The notes beneath the pieces were generated by a model. It ran no database searches, was not told the origin of the DNA, and saw nothing but the letters and a program-made list of their open reading frames with translations. A stretch of 17,716 nt of DNA from NCBI GenBank assembly GCA_030605085.1, contig JAUWBH010000127.1, positions 1 to 17,716 of the forward strand. The letters run 5' to 3'. Shown piece after piece: positions 7,333 through 15,673 of the stretch; within the stretch, counting starts at the first letter, position 1, and each line of letters begins with the position of its first letter. The position numbers were made by a program, and so were the translations under genes. The stretch is from Promethearchaeota archaeon. Its GTDB lineage: Archaea > Asgardarchaeota > Lokiarchaeia > Sigynarchaeales > SOKP01.

Positions 7333-7661
7333 TTAAACATGTTTGAACCCTGAGGATTTAGCTTTTTTCGTAAGAAACTCAATTTGTCGCCCTAAATCTT
7401 CTTTTTTTTTTGCCTCTGAGACTCTTGCATACACCGCAGCGTTTTGAAATTGATGGATGCTTATCAGAGAGCCCTTTTTTGAGCTTCTTTTTTCTTCTTT
7501 GGTGAAGACTTCGTGAAACGGATAAGGTTTTCAACGGAATACCTATGATACCCTCCAATTGTTCCGGAATCCGGGATTAAATAACCTTTTTGATGCCATC
7601 GCCTTAGGGTTTTACAGCATACACCAATCAATACTGCTGCCCGGGAGATAGATACTAACAT
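7333..7661 (-). pseudogene. IS607-type TnpA serine recombinase remnant
   Basis: The first frame (ATG 7659-7661, stop just upstream of 7464) gives a 65-residue MerR-like DNA-binding domain: SISRAAVLIGVCCKTLRRWH and GGYHRYSVENL. This is the typical N-terminus of IS607-family TnpA. In a different frame the following bases read VYARVSEAKKKEDLGRQIEF and then LTKKAKSSGFKHV before TAA at 7333-7335. This is the first part of the serine-recombinase catalytic domain, in which VYARVS carries the nucleophilic serine. A frameshift in the A-rich linker thus separates the domains, and most of the catalytic domain is missing, ending at the tandem repeats. No TnpB partner is seen. The element is inactive, though the HTH piece could still be translated. 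Confidence 0.8.
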
Positions 7662-7750
7662 GCCCTTTTTTCGTCAAGAAAACGTAAAATGTCCAAGATT
7701 TTCCTAATTTTTTTTAACTAAAGCTAACGGTTATTAGTCATACAAATAAA

Positions 7751-7758
7751 TTATATAA
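7751..7758 (+). promoter_or_regulatory. TATA box of the eS26 gene
   Basis: TTATATAA preceded by an A-rich stretch compatible with a BRE. Transcription would begin near 7780, leaving a leader of about 50 bases that carries the strong Shine-Dalgarno. Confidence 0.6.
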
Positions 7759-7816
7759 GGTTTTATTGATTTTTTTATCTAAGAAATTAGAAAACTATAG
7801 AAGAATTAACAATAAA

Positions 7817-7824
7817 GGAGGTGA
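7817..7824 (+). promoter_or_regulatory. Perfect Shine-Dalgarno of eS26 pointing to an ACG start
   Basis: GGAGGTGA is a full complement of the archaeal 16S rRNA 3' end, extended upstream by AAA. The only in-frame GTG (7821-7823) lies inside this site and so cannot be the start that the site serves. Five bases further lies ACG at 7830, exactly where relatives begin (M)PKKRKS. Confidence 0.75.
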
Positions 7825-7829
7825 AAGCA

Positions 7830-8140
7830 ACGCCAAAGAAGAGAAAATCGGGAGGTAAAACTGGCAGCAGTAAAGGGCATTATAAAAAGGTTCAATGTAC
7901 TAAATGTGGAAGATTTGTCGCACGTAGTAAGGCAAAAGCGGTCACGCGTCGAACTTCACTCGTAGACAGCAGAATGTACGGTGAATTGAAAAAGGCAGGA
8001 ACAATAATTTTGAGCGGCCAAATTAAAAAATATTATTGCATAAGCTTTTAAAGGTCCCAACTTTAAAAGGTGTAAGCTGCGCCGTTCATAGCCATCAAAT
8101 TAGTCAAAGAGCTAAGATTGAACGAAAAAGTGACTTATAA
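7830..8140 (+). CDS. rps26e: Small ribosomal subunit protein eS26 (S26e), interrupted by a 32-nt intron-like segment
   Basis: Joined as 7830-8043 plus 8076-8140, the gene encodes 92 residues: (M)PKKRKSGGKTG..., KKVQCTKCGRFVARSKAKA, then IKKYYCIS joined to CAVHSHQISQRAKIERKSDL. This is eS26, a ribosomal protein of eukaryotes, Asgard and TACK archaea that binds near the mRNA exit channel. Its zinc finger is Cys23, Cys26, Cys70, Cys73. Read straight through, the frame meets TAA at 8049-8051, loses Cys73 and the whole basic C-terminus. The bases at 8076-8140 restore the family sequence exactly once 32 bases are removed. The probable start codon is ACG at 7830 (see the Shine-Dalgarno entry). The gene has its own TATA box and no operon partner. 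Confidence 0.88.
8044..8075 (+). other. Candidate archaeal mRNA intron with bulge-helix-bulge features
   Basis: CTTTTAAAG (8045-8053) and CTTTAAAAG (8061-8069) form a perfect 9-bp stem with a 7-nt loop. Below it the bases GCAU (8038-8041) and GUGU (8070-8073) pair over four base pairs (two G-U). Each strand carries a three-base bulge AAG (8042-8044 and 8074-8076). That is the inner stem, central 4-bp helix and two 3-nt bulges recognised by the archaeal tRNA-splicing endonuclease, which cuts after the second bulge base. Cutting AA/G in both bulges removes 32 nt and gives TGC ATA AGC TGC, in frame. The outer exon-exon helix is not evident, so the motif would be of the relaxed kind. Confidence 0.72.
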
Positions 8141-8157
8141 ATTTTTTTTTATTTTCT

Positions 8158-8277
8158 TTAAAGGTTTAATTGTTTAAAGAAAGATGGTAGAGTGTAAACG
8201 TTCTCGCATTGATCTTTCGCTGTAATTTCAATTATAGACCTTATTAAGTAAGCATCCTTTAAATCTTCGTCAGGTCC
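8158..8277 (-). pseudogene. Orphan C-terminal copy of the PIN/helical-repeat protein
   Basis: The minus strand reads GPDEDLKDAYLIRSIIEITA, then KDQCENVYTLPSFFKQLNL and TAA. This matches the end of the 100-codon extension of the PIN-domain gene (8423-8725) at 29 of 39 residues, with the same final PSFFKQLNL. Upstream a TAA at 8284-8286 closes the frame and there is no start. It is the tail of a diverged paralogue whose body has been lost. Confidence 0.75.
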
Positions 8278-8387
8278 CTTACCTTAACAAAGCGTTTAAG
8301 AACTTTAAAAAATTAGGCTTGAATGAATCTGACGATTATTATTACAAAAAGACTAAAAGATTGATAAATGAAATTAAAAATTTATGA
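8277..8387 (+). pseudogene. Possible C-terminal remnant of an unknown gene
   Basis: The plus strand carries 36 codons reading PYLNKAFKNFKKLGLNESDD and YYYKKTKRLINEIKNL before TGA at 8385-8387. The composition looks coding and ends naturally, but there is no start, and the left boundary coincides with the end of the paralogue remnant. It is probably the tail of a gene truncated by the same rearrangement. I do not recognise the family. Confidence 0.35.
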
Positions 8388-8422
8388 ATTAAATATGTAA
8401 ACATTTGAATTTGGTATACTAT

Positions 8423-10414
8423 CTAAAGATTTAGTTGTTTGAAAAATGAGGGCAATGCATAATTTATTTCGCATTGATTCTTTGCTGTAATTTCAATAAT
8501 GGCTCTTATTAAAAATGTATCTTTCAATTCGTCATCAGGTTCGTAAACTTTAACTTTAGCAGTTGGTTTTATTTTGAGAGAATAATTTTCAGCTATTCCA
8601 ACTATATTATCATCTGTCTTTATCTTGATACCTAATAAACCTAAATCGTAATGAGAGACTATAAAGAGTATTTGATTTTGTTTTTCATTTATTTTTTCGA
8701 AATGGACAACCTCTAAATAATTATCTTAGAGTTCTTTAGGTAATTTTGAATATGATATAATTTTCTTTTTCCCTTTGATATATTCAAAAGGCGTGTAAAA
8801 AAGTTTATTAAAACTCGAAATCTTTTTTATTTGTTCGTTATACATCTCAACATCTTTAACAGAATAAGCTTTATCTAATAAAATATCTAATTTATCAGCC
8901 ATATCCTCAGCAGAAAACCCGCTTATAACGGTGGCTATATAAGCTCGCTTGAGCTTTTCAATAAGGATATCGGATTTAAATGTCAATTTATAATCTATTG
9001 AAATTTCAAGTGCCTCATTGTATAAGTTTGCCGCAATTTGAGAATGCCCTAACGCCAAAAAGTAATCTCCCAGTTCACTAAAGACAATAAGGGCATCAAG
9101 AAAGTTTTTGTCGAGATCTCTACTTGATATTTCTTCCATAATAGCCATTGCTGTGTTTCTGTCTTCCTCCGATGATAGATACAAAGCGATAGCTTTTCCA
9201 ATTTGACATTTAAGTTTTAGCTTGTCATCTTCATATAGCTCTGCTAGTTGCTCTGTAAAGGAATATTGTTTAATTGCGGAATTAAAAAGTCCGTGAAAAA
9301 GTTGTATTAAGGCTTTCAAGTAATTTAATGTTAGGCAAGTTTGATAATTATGAATTATCGTCGAAAAGAGAGCCGCCCTTTCTAAGGAGTCAATTGAGCT
9401 ATTTATTCGCCCTAAGGAAACAAGAAAAAATGATCTAAGGAATTCCATCTTAGAGATCTCAGAGCATATTAAAGCTTCTACAATCTCGTAATCTTTTCGA
9501 TTTTTTAACTTAGCAGAAGCTAACTGGAGAAGCGAGATTAAAAATTTATTTCCCTTCTTTAGATATTTCACGGCACTTCTTGAATCATTTTTTATAATTG
9601 CTTCACGAGCCTGTTTTACATATTCTCGAGAAATCTTTAAGTTTTCAAGAAAATTGATAATATTTCTGACTTTTTCTGCTTTACTCTTTGGAAGAGTTTG
9701 ATTTTCGATGTATTTTTCAGCAATTTTAACTTCTTCGTTAAATTCCGTGGTTCCAATCTCAAATCGTACTATCTTTTCATCCATTAATTGAGAATCGGTT
9801 GAAATTATAGAATTTTCCGTTACGGAAACTGCTCTTTCAATGAGCCACAGAATCTTTTCTTCGGCAGGATATATTTTAGAGCGTTCTATCATATAATGGA
9901 GAGTGTAGTTTAAACTTTTTTTCCATATGTTCTTAAAATAGTTCCGCATCTGTGTTTTGGTAGCAGACCTCTGGATTTTCAATAAAAAACTGGAAAGAGA
10001 AAGAATATTTATTTTTCCACGATATAGTAAGCTAGCGTTTTTCGCTAATTTAAAGTCATCCGTAACTAAATGTACCTCTGGTTTATTTTCTCCTTCCATT
10101 AATCTTTTACTTAAAAAAATGAGAGATAAATCAGGATCTTGGGCGGGAAATCTAATATTATGCTTGCTTAAATCATATTTAATTCCATCAATTTCTTTAG
10201 GTTGAACTTTTTCAACATTTACTATTGTCTTGAATTTTTCTTTAAATGTGTGAGGCGCTTTTATTTCATCAAAAACGACTTCAGATATATAATAATTGTA
10301 TCCTAAATCGGTTGCAGCTTTGTTCAATTGAGTAAGAAAGTTCTTAGCTTTTATTGCGTTCATGCAAATAAAGAAATTAGCGTCAAAAACAATTCTTTCA
10401 GCTTGTCTGGACAT
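8423..10414 (-). pseudogene. PIN-domain/helical-repeat protein with in-frame TAA before a 100-codon C-terminal part
   Basis: The open frame 8726-10414 gives 562 residues. Residues 1-125 are a PIN nuclease domain: FDANFF (Asp11), SEVVFDEI (Glu45, Glu50), DPDLS (Asp93, Asp95) and VTDDF (Asp119, Asp120), a complete acidic metal site suggesting RNase activity. Residues about 250-540 are helical and TPR-like. The frame stops at TAA (8726-8728), but the same frame continues without start codon or gap for exactly 100 codons (DNYLEVVHFEK... to ...PSFFKQLNL, TAG at 8423-8425). A diverged copy of that tail lies next door, so the tail belongs to the family; the full protein would be 663 residues. Recent nonsense mutation, readthrough or a tolerated truncation are all possible. 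A small hairpin (CTCTAA/TTAGAG) spans the TAA. The 562-residue product itself may be functional. Confidence 0.72.
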
Positions 10415-10621
10415 TTAATATCGCTAAGTGATTAATTTTAATAAAAAAATTTGATAATAGATAAAAAAACTTTTTAAAAATTATTTTCAATTATAATATA
10501 AAATTATAATATTTATTGTTTTATTCGATTTAGTAAAACTTGGAATTTAGTAATATTAATTTAAAAGCTATTCATTCATATTATTCAATTTTTTTCCTAA
10601 AATAAAAATAAGTAATATTTT

Positions 10622-11125
10622 ATGAAAATAATAAGTGTAATCGGCTTTTCTGGGAGCGGTAAGACTTATCTTATCTTAAATGCATTAAAATTATTAAGGA
10701 GCACTTTAAATTATAAGGTTGCAATAATTAAAAACATTCACGAACATCAGATTGATAAAAAAGATAAAGATTCGTATAAATTTGGAGAAGCAGGGGCATA
10801 TTTTTCTATTACTCAAAATATTAATGATGAAACTACGATTTTTCTTAAAAAAAAAATCAGTTCCGAAAAACTAATTGAATGGCTCTTAAAGGGCCCCTTT
10901 AATGTTGATCTAATCTTTTTTGAGGGGTTTAGAAAATTAAATTATCCTACGATATTATGTTTGAAAAATTGGGAAGAATTAGAATCACAATTGAATTACA
11001 ATGTTAAAATGATATCAGGTTTAATTTGCTTAGAGGAAGAAAGAAAAGAAAACGAGTTAAAAATTCCGATTATCGATATTGAAAATGATTTTGATAAATT
11101 TTTGGCAACTTTTAAAATTAATTAG
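10622..11125 (+). CDS. mobB: MobB: molybdopterin-guanine dinucleotide biosynthesis GTP-binding protein
   Basis: 167 residues. The P-loop GFSGSGKT is at residues 8-15, followed by YKVAIIKNIHEHQIDKKDKD and the FGEAGAYFS segment, then DLIFFEGFRK, all in the positions typical of MobB. The protein binds GTP and assists MobA in attaching GMP to molybdopterin, forming the MGD cofactor (or the tungsten equivalent) of formate dehydrogenase-type enzymes. No other cofactor genes are in the window. The gene diverges from the PIN gene across a 207-bp AT-rich promoter region and converges on the next gene with only four bases between the stops. The usual HHH-like motif is reduced to HEH. Confidence 0.85.
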   Translation: MKIISVIGFSGSGKTYLILNALKLLRSTLNYKVAIIKNIHEHQIDKKDKDSYKFGEAGAYFSITQNINDETTIFLKKKISSEKLIEWLLKGPFNVDLIFFEGFRKLNYPTILCLKNWEELESQLNYNVKMISGLICLEEERKENELKIPIIDIENDFDKFLATFKIN

Positions 11126-11129
11126 CATA

Positions 11130-13055
11130 TTACTCTGAAAATTCCCAAAAATTAGCGAGTTGCTGACATACAAATCTAATCTCTTGAGTAATTTTTTCGC
11201 CTTTAATATCGACTCCATCTAAAAAGACTTCGCGTAATTTTTCATATATTTCAATTTTATTTAAATTTTTAACGGAATTTTCTATTTCAGATATAAAATT
11301 GCTTAAAGGTAAAATTATTTCTCTAATTAACCATTCTTCAAAAAATAAAGCCGTCGATAACGATTGAAAATTATATAGTGTTTGTAATTTTGTAAGATGG
11401 TCGTCAGAATAAAAAAATTTATCTGGAATGTCAACAAACGATTTAAGATTTTTCTTAATCGTATCTTGATTGATAGAAACTAAATATTCAGGCCAGATAT
11501 CGTCAGAAAAACTGAATTCTTGGAAGATAAAAAGTTCTAAAACTCTTAATGCGATATTTTGTCCTACATATCTACCCCTACGATCAATGAAATTTTTTGA
11601 AGCCTCATCCGGATTATCCCTTAAAAATATTTTATCGATTAAAGTATAGAGGATTCTACAAATGTGATCAATAATAATGTTAAATGTAAAAAAATCGTTT
11701 TCAGGATTCTCGGATAAATTTCTATTTTCTTGCTCAATGATTAAAGCAAGCCTCGTATCAAAACTTCTTAAAAATGTTCTAAAAAATCTGTAATTTAATT
11801 CAGTAACACTTGCGTTAAATATTTTTTTAAAAATAAGGTCAAGATTTTCAATATTTGACAATACATATAATAAATTCACAAAATTCCCAATATTCTTGAT
11901 AGAACTAGCGCCAATTGTATTTTTTTCTCTACTATTGTGTTGATTCAATGTAATCGTAAAAATCTCTGGTAAAAAAAGTAAATTGCCTACTTCTAAAGCT
12001 TCTAATCCGCTACTAAAAAAGTATTTCATATATAATAAAAATAAATTAAGTTGTGCTTTAGGAGAAGGTAAGTTATTAGCTTGAAATGTTGAATATAAAC
12101 TCGTTCTACTATCAAGAAAATCGAAAATTTTAATTATTGTACTTTTTTTTTCATCAGTATAATCAAGATTTTCTAGGAAATCTCTTTTAATAATATCTTT
12201 TTTAGAAAATACGGAGTCTTCCACGCGTGAACAAACAAAATTAATTAAATCTAATAACGGTCCAATATTTTGCAATAACTTACACTTCTTGTAGAAATAA
12301 AATAATAAATTTGCTAATTCCTCTTTTTTTGATTCTGAATATTCGTTCAATGCTAGTTGATACAATCTATCTCTCCCTAACAATAATTTTTCGTAGAATT
12401 CGTCCGGTATACCCTTAAATTGCTTGAGAAAATAATAGAGGCTCATAGAAAAATAATTATTAAAGATTTCTTCCTTATCTTCCCTAATTAAAATAAGGAA
12501 ATTCAAAAAAGTTTTGCCTCCCTCATTTTTTATTACTCCACAATCAAGACTAATAAAAATTTTCTGTTTAATTAATCTCCTAATTTCAATTCCTAACACA
12601 ATTATAAGAGAAAGTAAATATTTGGAAAAAGATAATAATTGGAGATTGTCTCCCATTTTATTAGAAAAATCAATAAATTGATCAATTTCTTCAGAAGATA
12701 AATAATAATTATATTCTAAAGTAACAACGGTATCTGAAATTTTTTCTTTTAATATTAGTTCTAAAGAATTGCAATCCATTCCAAAGAAATCATTTATAAA
12801 GAATTTAAAAAAATCTGGAAAATTATCGTAAAGAAAGGCCGAGAATTCTTTTTTAATTATTCTACTTTGATTTTTAATTTTAAACGTTTTCCACTTTTTT
12901 TTGATATCGGATCTAAATTCCCTGTATATATTTAACTTACGCTCTAATATTCTAAAATATGCTATTTTTTGAGATTTAAAATTTAGAGATTGAGCTTTTA
13001 TCTTTTCGCTCAAAAAATTTAAAATATCAGGTAAATCTTTACTAACCGATATCAT
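11130..13055 (-). CDS. Large protein of unknown function, mainly helical
   Basis: 641 residues, rich in Leu, Ile, Phe, Lys and Asn. I recognise no family. There is no signal peptide and no catalytic motif I can name; short hydrophobic stretches such as KYLLSLIIVLGIEIRR (near residues 145-160) are not convincing membrane spans. The pattern of amphipathic helices suggests an all-helical scaffold or repeat protein. The least repetitive part, DNPDEASKNFIDRRGRYVGQ and the following NIALRVLELF (about residues 480-510), would be the best region for a profile search. It ends four bases from mobB in convergent orientation. On the same strand the PurM-like gene ends 146 bases downstream of nothing shared: these two are likely separate units, with TATA-like sequence in 13080-13150. 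Confidence 0.7.
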   Translation of the reverse strand: MISVSKDLPDILNFLSEKIKAQSLNFKSQKIAYFRILERKLNIYREFRSDIKKKWKTFKIKNQSRIIKKEFSAFLYDNFPDFFKFFINDFFGMDCNSLELILKEKISDTVVTLEYNYYLSSEEIDQFIDFSNKMGDNLQLLSFSKYLLSLIIVLGIEIRRLIKQKIFISLDCGVIKNEGGKTFLNFLILIREDKEEIFNNYFSMSLYYFLKQFKGIPDEFYEKLLLGRDRLYQLALNEYSESKKEELANLLFYFYKKCKLLQNIGPLLDLINFVCSRVEDSVFSKKDIIKRDFLENLDYTDEKKSTIIKIFDFLDSRTSLYSTFQANNLPSPKAQLNLFLLYMKYFFSSGLEALEVGNLLFLPEIFTITLNQHNSREKNTIGASSIKNIGNFVNLLYVLSNIENLDLIFKKIFNASVTELNYRFFRTFLRSFDTRLALIIEQENRNLSENPENDFFTFNIIIDHICRILYTLIDKIFLRDNPDEASKNFIDRRGRYVGQNIALRVLELFIFQEFSFSDDIWPEYLVSINQDTIKKNLKSFVDIPDKFFYSDDHLTKLQTLYNFQSLSTALFFEEWLIREIILPLSNFISEIENSVKNLNKIEIYEKLREVFLDGVDIKGEKITQEIRFVCQQLANFWEFSE

Positions 13056-13201
13056 TTCAATTACTTCTACTATTTAACCACAATATTAAACAATATAAAA
13101 CCATGATAAGTAATAAATTATGGGATATATAATAATTTAGTTAATAATGTAAAAGTAATAGAGATATAATGGAAAATAAAATTGAGAGATCCGATTTTGT
13201 T

Positions 13202-14245
13202 TTAATAGTAAAAGATTTTAGTAATCTCGTCTGTTTCAGAATATTTAAGAGGTTTCTTTATTCCGGATTCGTCTTGAATCGTTAATCCTTTGTTTTTTTT
13301 AACAAAATTACCAATTTTTTCAGCTTCAATATTGTTTTTATTCAAGAGATCAATTAGAGAAGAAGTGTATTTATTTTCTAAACCAATTAACAGCGATCCC
13401 GAAGAAATTGTTCCCATCGGATCGATATTAAAAATCTTACTTAATTCTAAAGGCTCAGGTAAAATCTTAATTCTCTTTTTATCTATTATAACACCTGTTT
13501 TAGACGCTATTGTCATTTCTGCAATTGAATTTGCAAGGCCCCCTTCGGTTATATCGTGCATTGATTTAACTTCAAGATTTTCGTTTGCCAGTAAAGCTTC
13601 TTTAAATACGCTTATTCCAGGGTCATATAGATAATTTTGGCATTTTTTTATGAATTCCGAATTGAATCCTTTTTCCTTTAATGTTCCTTCTTTTTCCCGT
13701 CCAATAATAGAAGTTCCTTCAATGAATATTCCCTTCGTTAAAACGAGCGCATCTCCAGGTTCCGCCCCTGAAGTTCTCACAAGTTTATCTTTTTCAACTT
13801 CCCCTAGTAGAGAACCGATAACTATCGGTCTATCGAGGTTTGGTGTAATTTCTGTATGACCTCCAATTACAGTTATACCCATAGATTTACAAGTATCGTG
13901 GATACTTTTAAAAATGCTTTCGGTCAATTCTTCTGTCGTATCTTTTTCCGGTAACAATATCGTAGATTGAAACCATTTTGGTTTTGCACCCGTACAAACT
14001 AGGTCGTTCACATTGACATTTACAGCGTAATATCCTATTTCGTCCGTAGCGAATGTGATAGGATCTGTTTTAGCAACTAAATATTTGTCTCCCATATCGA
14101 TTACTGCCGCATCTTCTCCAATTTTGGAACCTAAAACAACTCTCTTATCTTTAATGTCCAAATCAGACACAAAATTCTTTAGCATCTTGGCTAGATATTC
14201 GTGTCTCAATTTCCCAGTGGAAAAAATTTTATTGAATTTACGCAT
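13202..14245 (-). CDS. AIR-synthase-related (PurM/HypE/ThiL-like) ATP-binding protein
   Basis: 347 residues with the two-domain PurM superfamily layout. The N-terminal part has SKIGEDAAVID (around 40-50), TDPITFATDEIGYYAVNVNV and NDLVCTGAKP, the ATP and magnesium-binding surface. VIGGHTEI follows, and the second domain has GAEPGDALVLTKG and HDITEGGLANSIAE. It resembles HypE, but the C-terminus is IFYY rather than the PRxC tail with the catalytic cysteine, so it should not act in CN ligand synthesis. It also lacks the SelD active-site Cys/Sec region. Such stand-alone archaeal AIR-synthase-related proteins have no settled reaction. It follows the DUF362-ferredoxin gene by 22 bases on the same strand, so the two probably act together. 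Confidence 0.82.
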   Translation of the reverse strand: MRKFNKIFSTGKLRHEYLAKMLKNFVSDLDIKDKRVVLGSKIGEDAAVIDMGDKYLVAKTDPITFATDEIGYYAVNVNVNDLVCTGAKPKWFQSTILLPEKDTTEELTESIFKSIHDTCKSMGITVIGGHTEITPNLDRPIVIGSLLGEVEKDKLVRTSGAEPGDALVLTKGIFIEGTSIIGREKEGTLKEKGFNSEFIKKCQNYLYDPGISVFKEALLANENLEVKSMHDITEGGLANSIAEMTIASKTGVIIDKKRIKILPEPLELSKIFNIDPMGTISSGSLLIGLENKYTSSLIDLLNKNNIEAEKIGNFVKKNKGLTIQDESGIKKPLKYSETDEITKIFYY

Positions 14246-14267
14246 CGAATTACCAAAAAAAGTAAAT

Positions 14268-15563
14268 TTAAAATAAATTTGTTAAAAATTGAATTAAAAA
14301 CCAAATTATTATAAAACTCCCTACCGCAAGGATAAATATTAGTAAAGGTATTATTCTAAATATGTAGAACTTGGCACTTATAGCATCATTTGGACAACTT
14401 TCGCCACAACAAAAGCATTCTATACACTTCTCTCTATTAATTTCAATTCTTTCGTTCTTATTAACTAGCGCTCCAGCAGGACAGTGATTTACACATTGTT
14501 CACATAAAGTACATCTTTTCTGTTTAATTTTAATAGAAATCCCCATTATCCTTCTTACAATTTTCGAATATTTATCACTCTTTTTCAATAACGCAATATG
14601 AGGCTTTTTAAAATCTTTTACAATAAAATCTTTGTAATCTTCGCCCCTAATTTCCAATTGATTAATATCAACTGGTAATTCAGTTCTTTTTGCCAACGAA
14701 ATAATGGCGTCCAAATGAGTAGGGTCTCCATTCATTAGAGTATAACCTATAATATCCACAGCTGCGGAATTAAATCCAGCAATTAAAAGCCCAACCTTTC
14801 TAGGTTTACCTGATCTCGGTCCTTTACCCTCCATGCTGATGCAACCATCCATTATGGTTAATACTTTAGGGAAATTCGTATTGTTTGTCTCTTCCACTGC
14901 AAAATATATATCTGCGAGCATCTCTTGAAATCTTTTTTTATTTTTATGAGTCATATGCATACTCATCTTGTTGCCTAAAATTCCGAAAAAGTTTTTGATT
15001 GCTCCAGTATACACGTAACCGCTATGAGTTTTTAGTTTAGGCAAATTAATTACAAGATCCGATTCGCAGATTTCTTTTGGTAAATATATATACTCTTCAA
15101 CATCGTAATTGGGATTATTTAATTTGACTTTAGACCTTTCAGATTCAAAAAAATTTATCAGTTTAACTCCTAATGCTTCACATATTTCTTTATACTTGGT
15201 CCTTTTAAATGTAATATTGGTTAAACCTTTTGTCATAGTTGAGTCACCTACGATAACTTGATTTACATTTTTCTCGCTTTTTAATAATTCTATTAATGTT
15301 GACACTAATTCTTGTGGGGTATAAGCATTTTTAGATGGAGCTAGAGCATTTGGTTTTAATAAAATAGATTTATAGTTAAAAAAATCTTTAATTCCTAACA
15401 GTTCAATTACAGATTTCAAGGCCTTTTTAATATTTTCAGTTTGATAATCATCTAATTTAACTATTGCTACTACATTTTTCTTAAAGTCAAATTTTTGAGG
15501 TATAATTTCTGCTTTAATTTCTTTAAGATGGACTTTTTCGCTTTTTGAACTATCGCTTACCAT
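14268..15563 (-). CDS. DUF362 protein with two [4Fe-4S] ferredoxin motifs and a C-terminal membrane anchor
   Basis: 431 residues from ATG at 15561-15563 (a TTG two codons earlier also lies in frame). Residues about 30-300 are a DUF362 domain, with LLKPNALAPSKNAYTPQELV, VGDSTMTKG and LVINLPKLKTHSGYVYTGAIKN-type segments. A bacterial-type ferredoxin part follows: Cys351, 354, 357, 361 (CTLCEQCVNHCP) and Cys380, 383, 386, 390 (CIECFCCGESCP), enough for two [4Fe-4S] clusters. The last 30 residues are a single strongly hydrophobic span ending in LTNLF, so the protein is likely tail-anchored with its clusters in the cytoplasm. The family's reaction is not established; electron transfer is inferred. 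It is the first gene of a two-gene unit with the PurM-like protein. Confidence 0.87.
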   Translation of the reverse strand: MVSDSSKSEKVHLKEIKAEIIPQKFDFKKNVVAIVKLDDYQTENIKKALKSVIELLGIKDFFNYKSILLKPNALAPSKNAYTPQELVSTLIELLKSEKNVNQVIVGDSTMTKGLTNITFKRTKYKEICEALGVKLINFFESERSKVKLNNPNYDVEEYIYLPKEICESDLVINLPKLKTHSGYVYTGAIKNFFGILGNKMSMHMTHKNKKRFQEMLADIYFAVEETNNTNFPKVLTIMDGCISMEGKGPRSGKPRKVGLLIAGFNSAAVDIIGYTLMNGDPTHLDAIISLAKRTELPVDINQLEIRGEDYKDFIVKDFKKPHIALLKKSDKYSKIVRRIMGISIKIKQKRCTLCEQCVNHCPAGALVNKNERIEINREKCIECFCCGESCPNDAISAKFYIFRIIPLLIFILAVGSFIIIWFLIQFLTNLF

Positions 15564-15673
15564 AACCAACCACTATATAATTTATGTTAATAATTCCGAA
15601 ATCTAATTTATTTTTTCTGATTATTAGTTTTAATAGATTTTACGATTAAATTAAAAGAACATACTCTATTTTA

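Noticed and set aside
7821..7823. GTG start for eS26
   Set aside because: It lies inside the Shine-Dalgarno and would add three residues absent from the family.
8044..8075. Transcription terminator hairpin after a shortened eS26
   Set aside because: The stem is A/U-only apart from its ends and is not followed by a T-run. The coding sequence resumes exactly after it with the family's conserved C-terminus.
13202..14245. HypE or selenophosphate synthetase SelD
   Set aside because: The HypE PRxC C-terminus is absent, and the SelD N-terminal Gly-rich Cys/Sec motif is absent, so only the broader PurM-like family is called.
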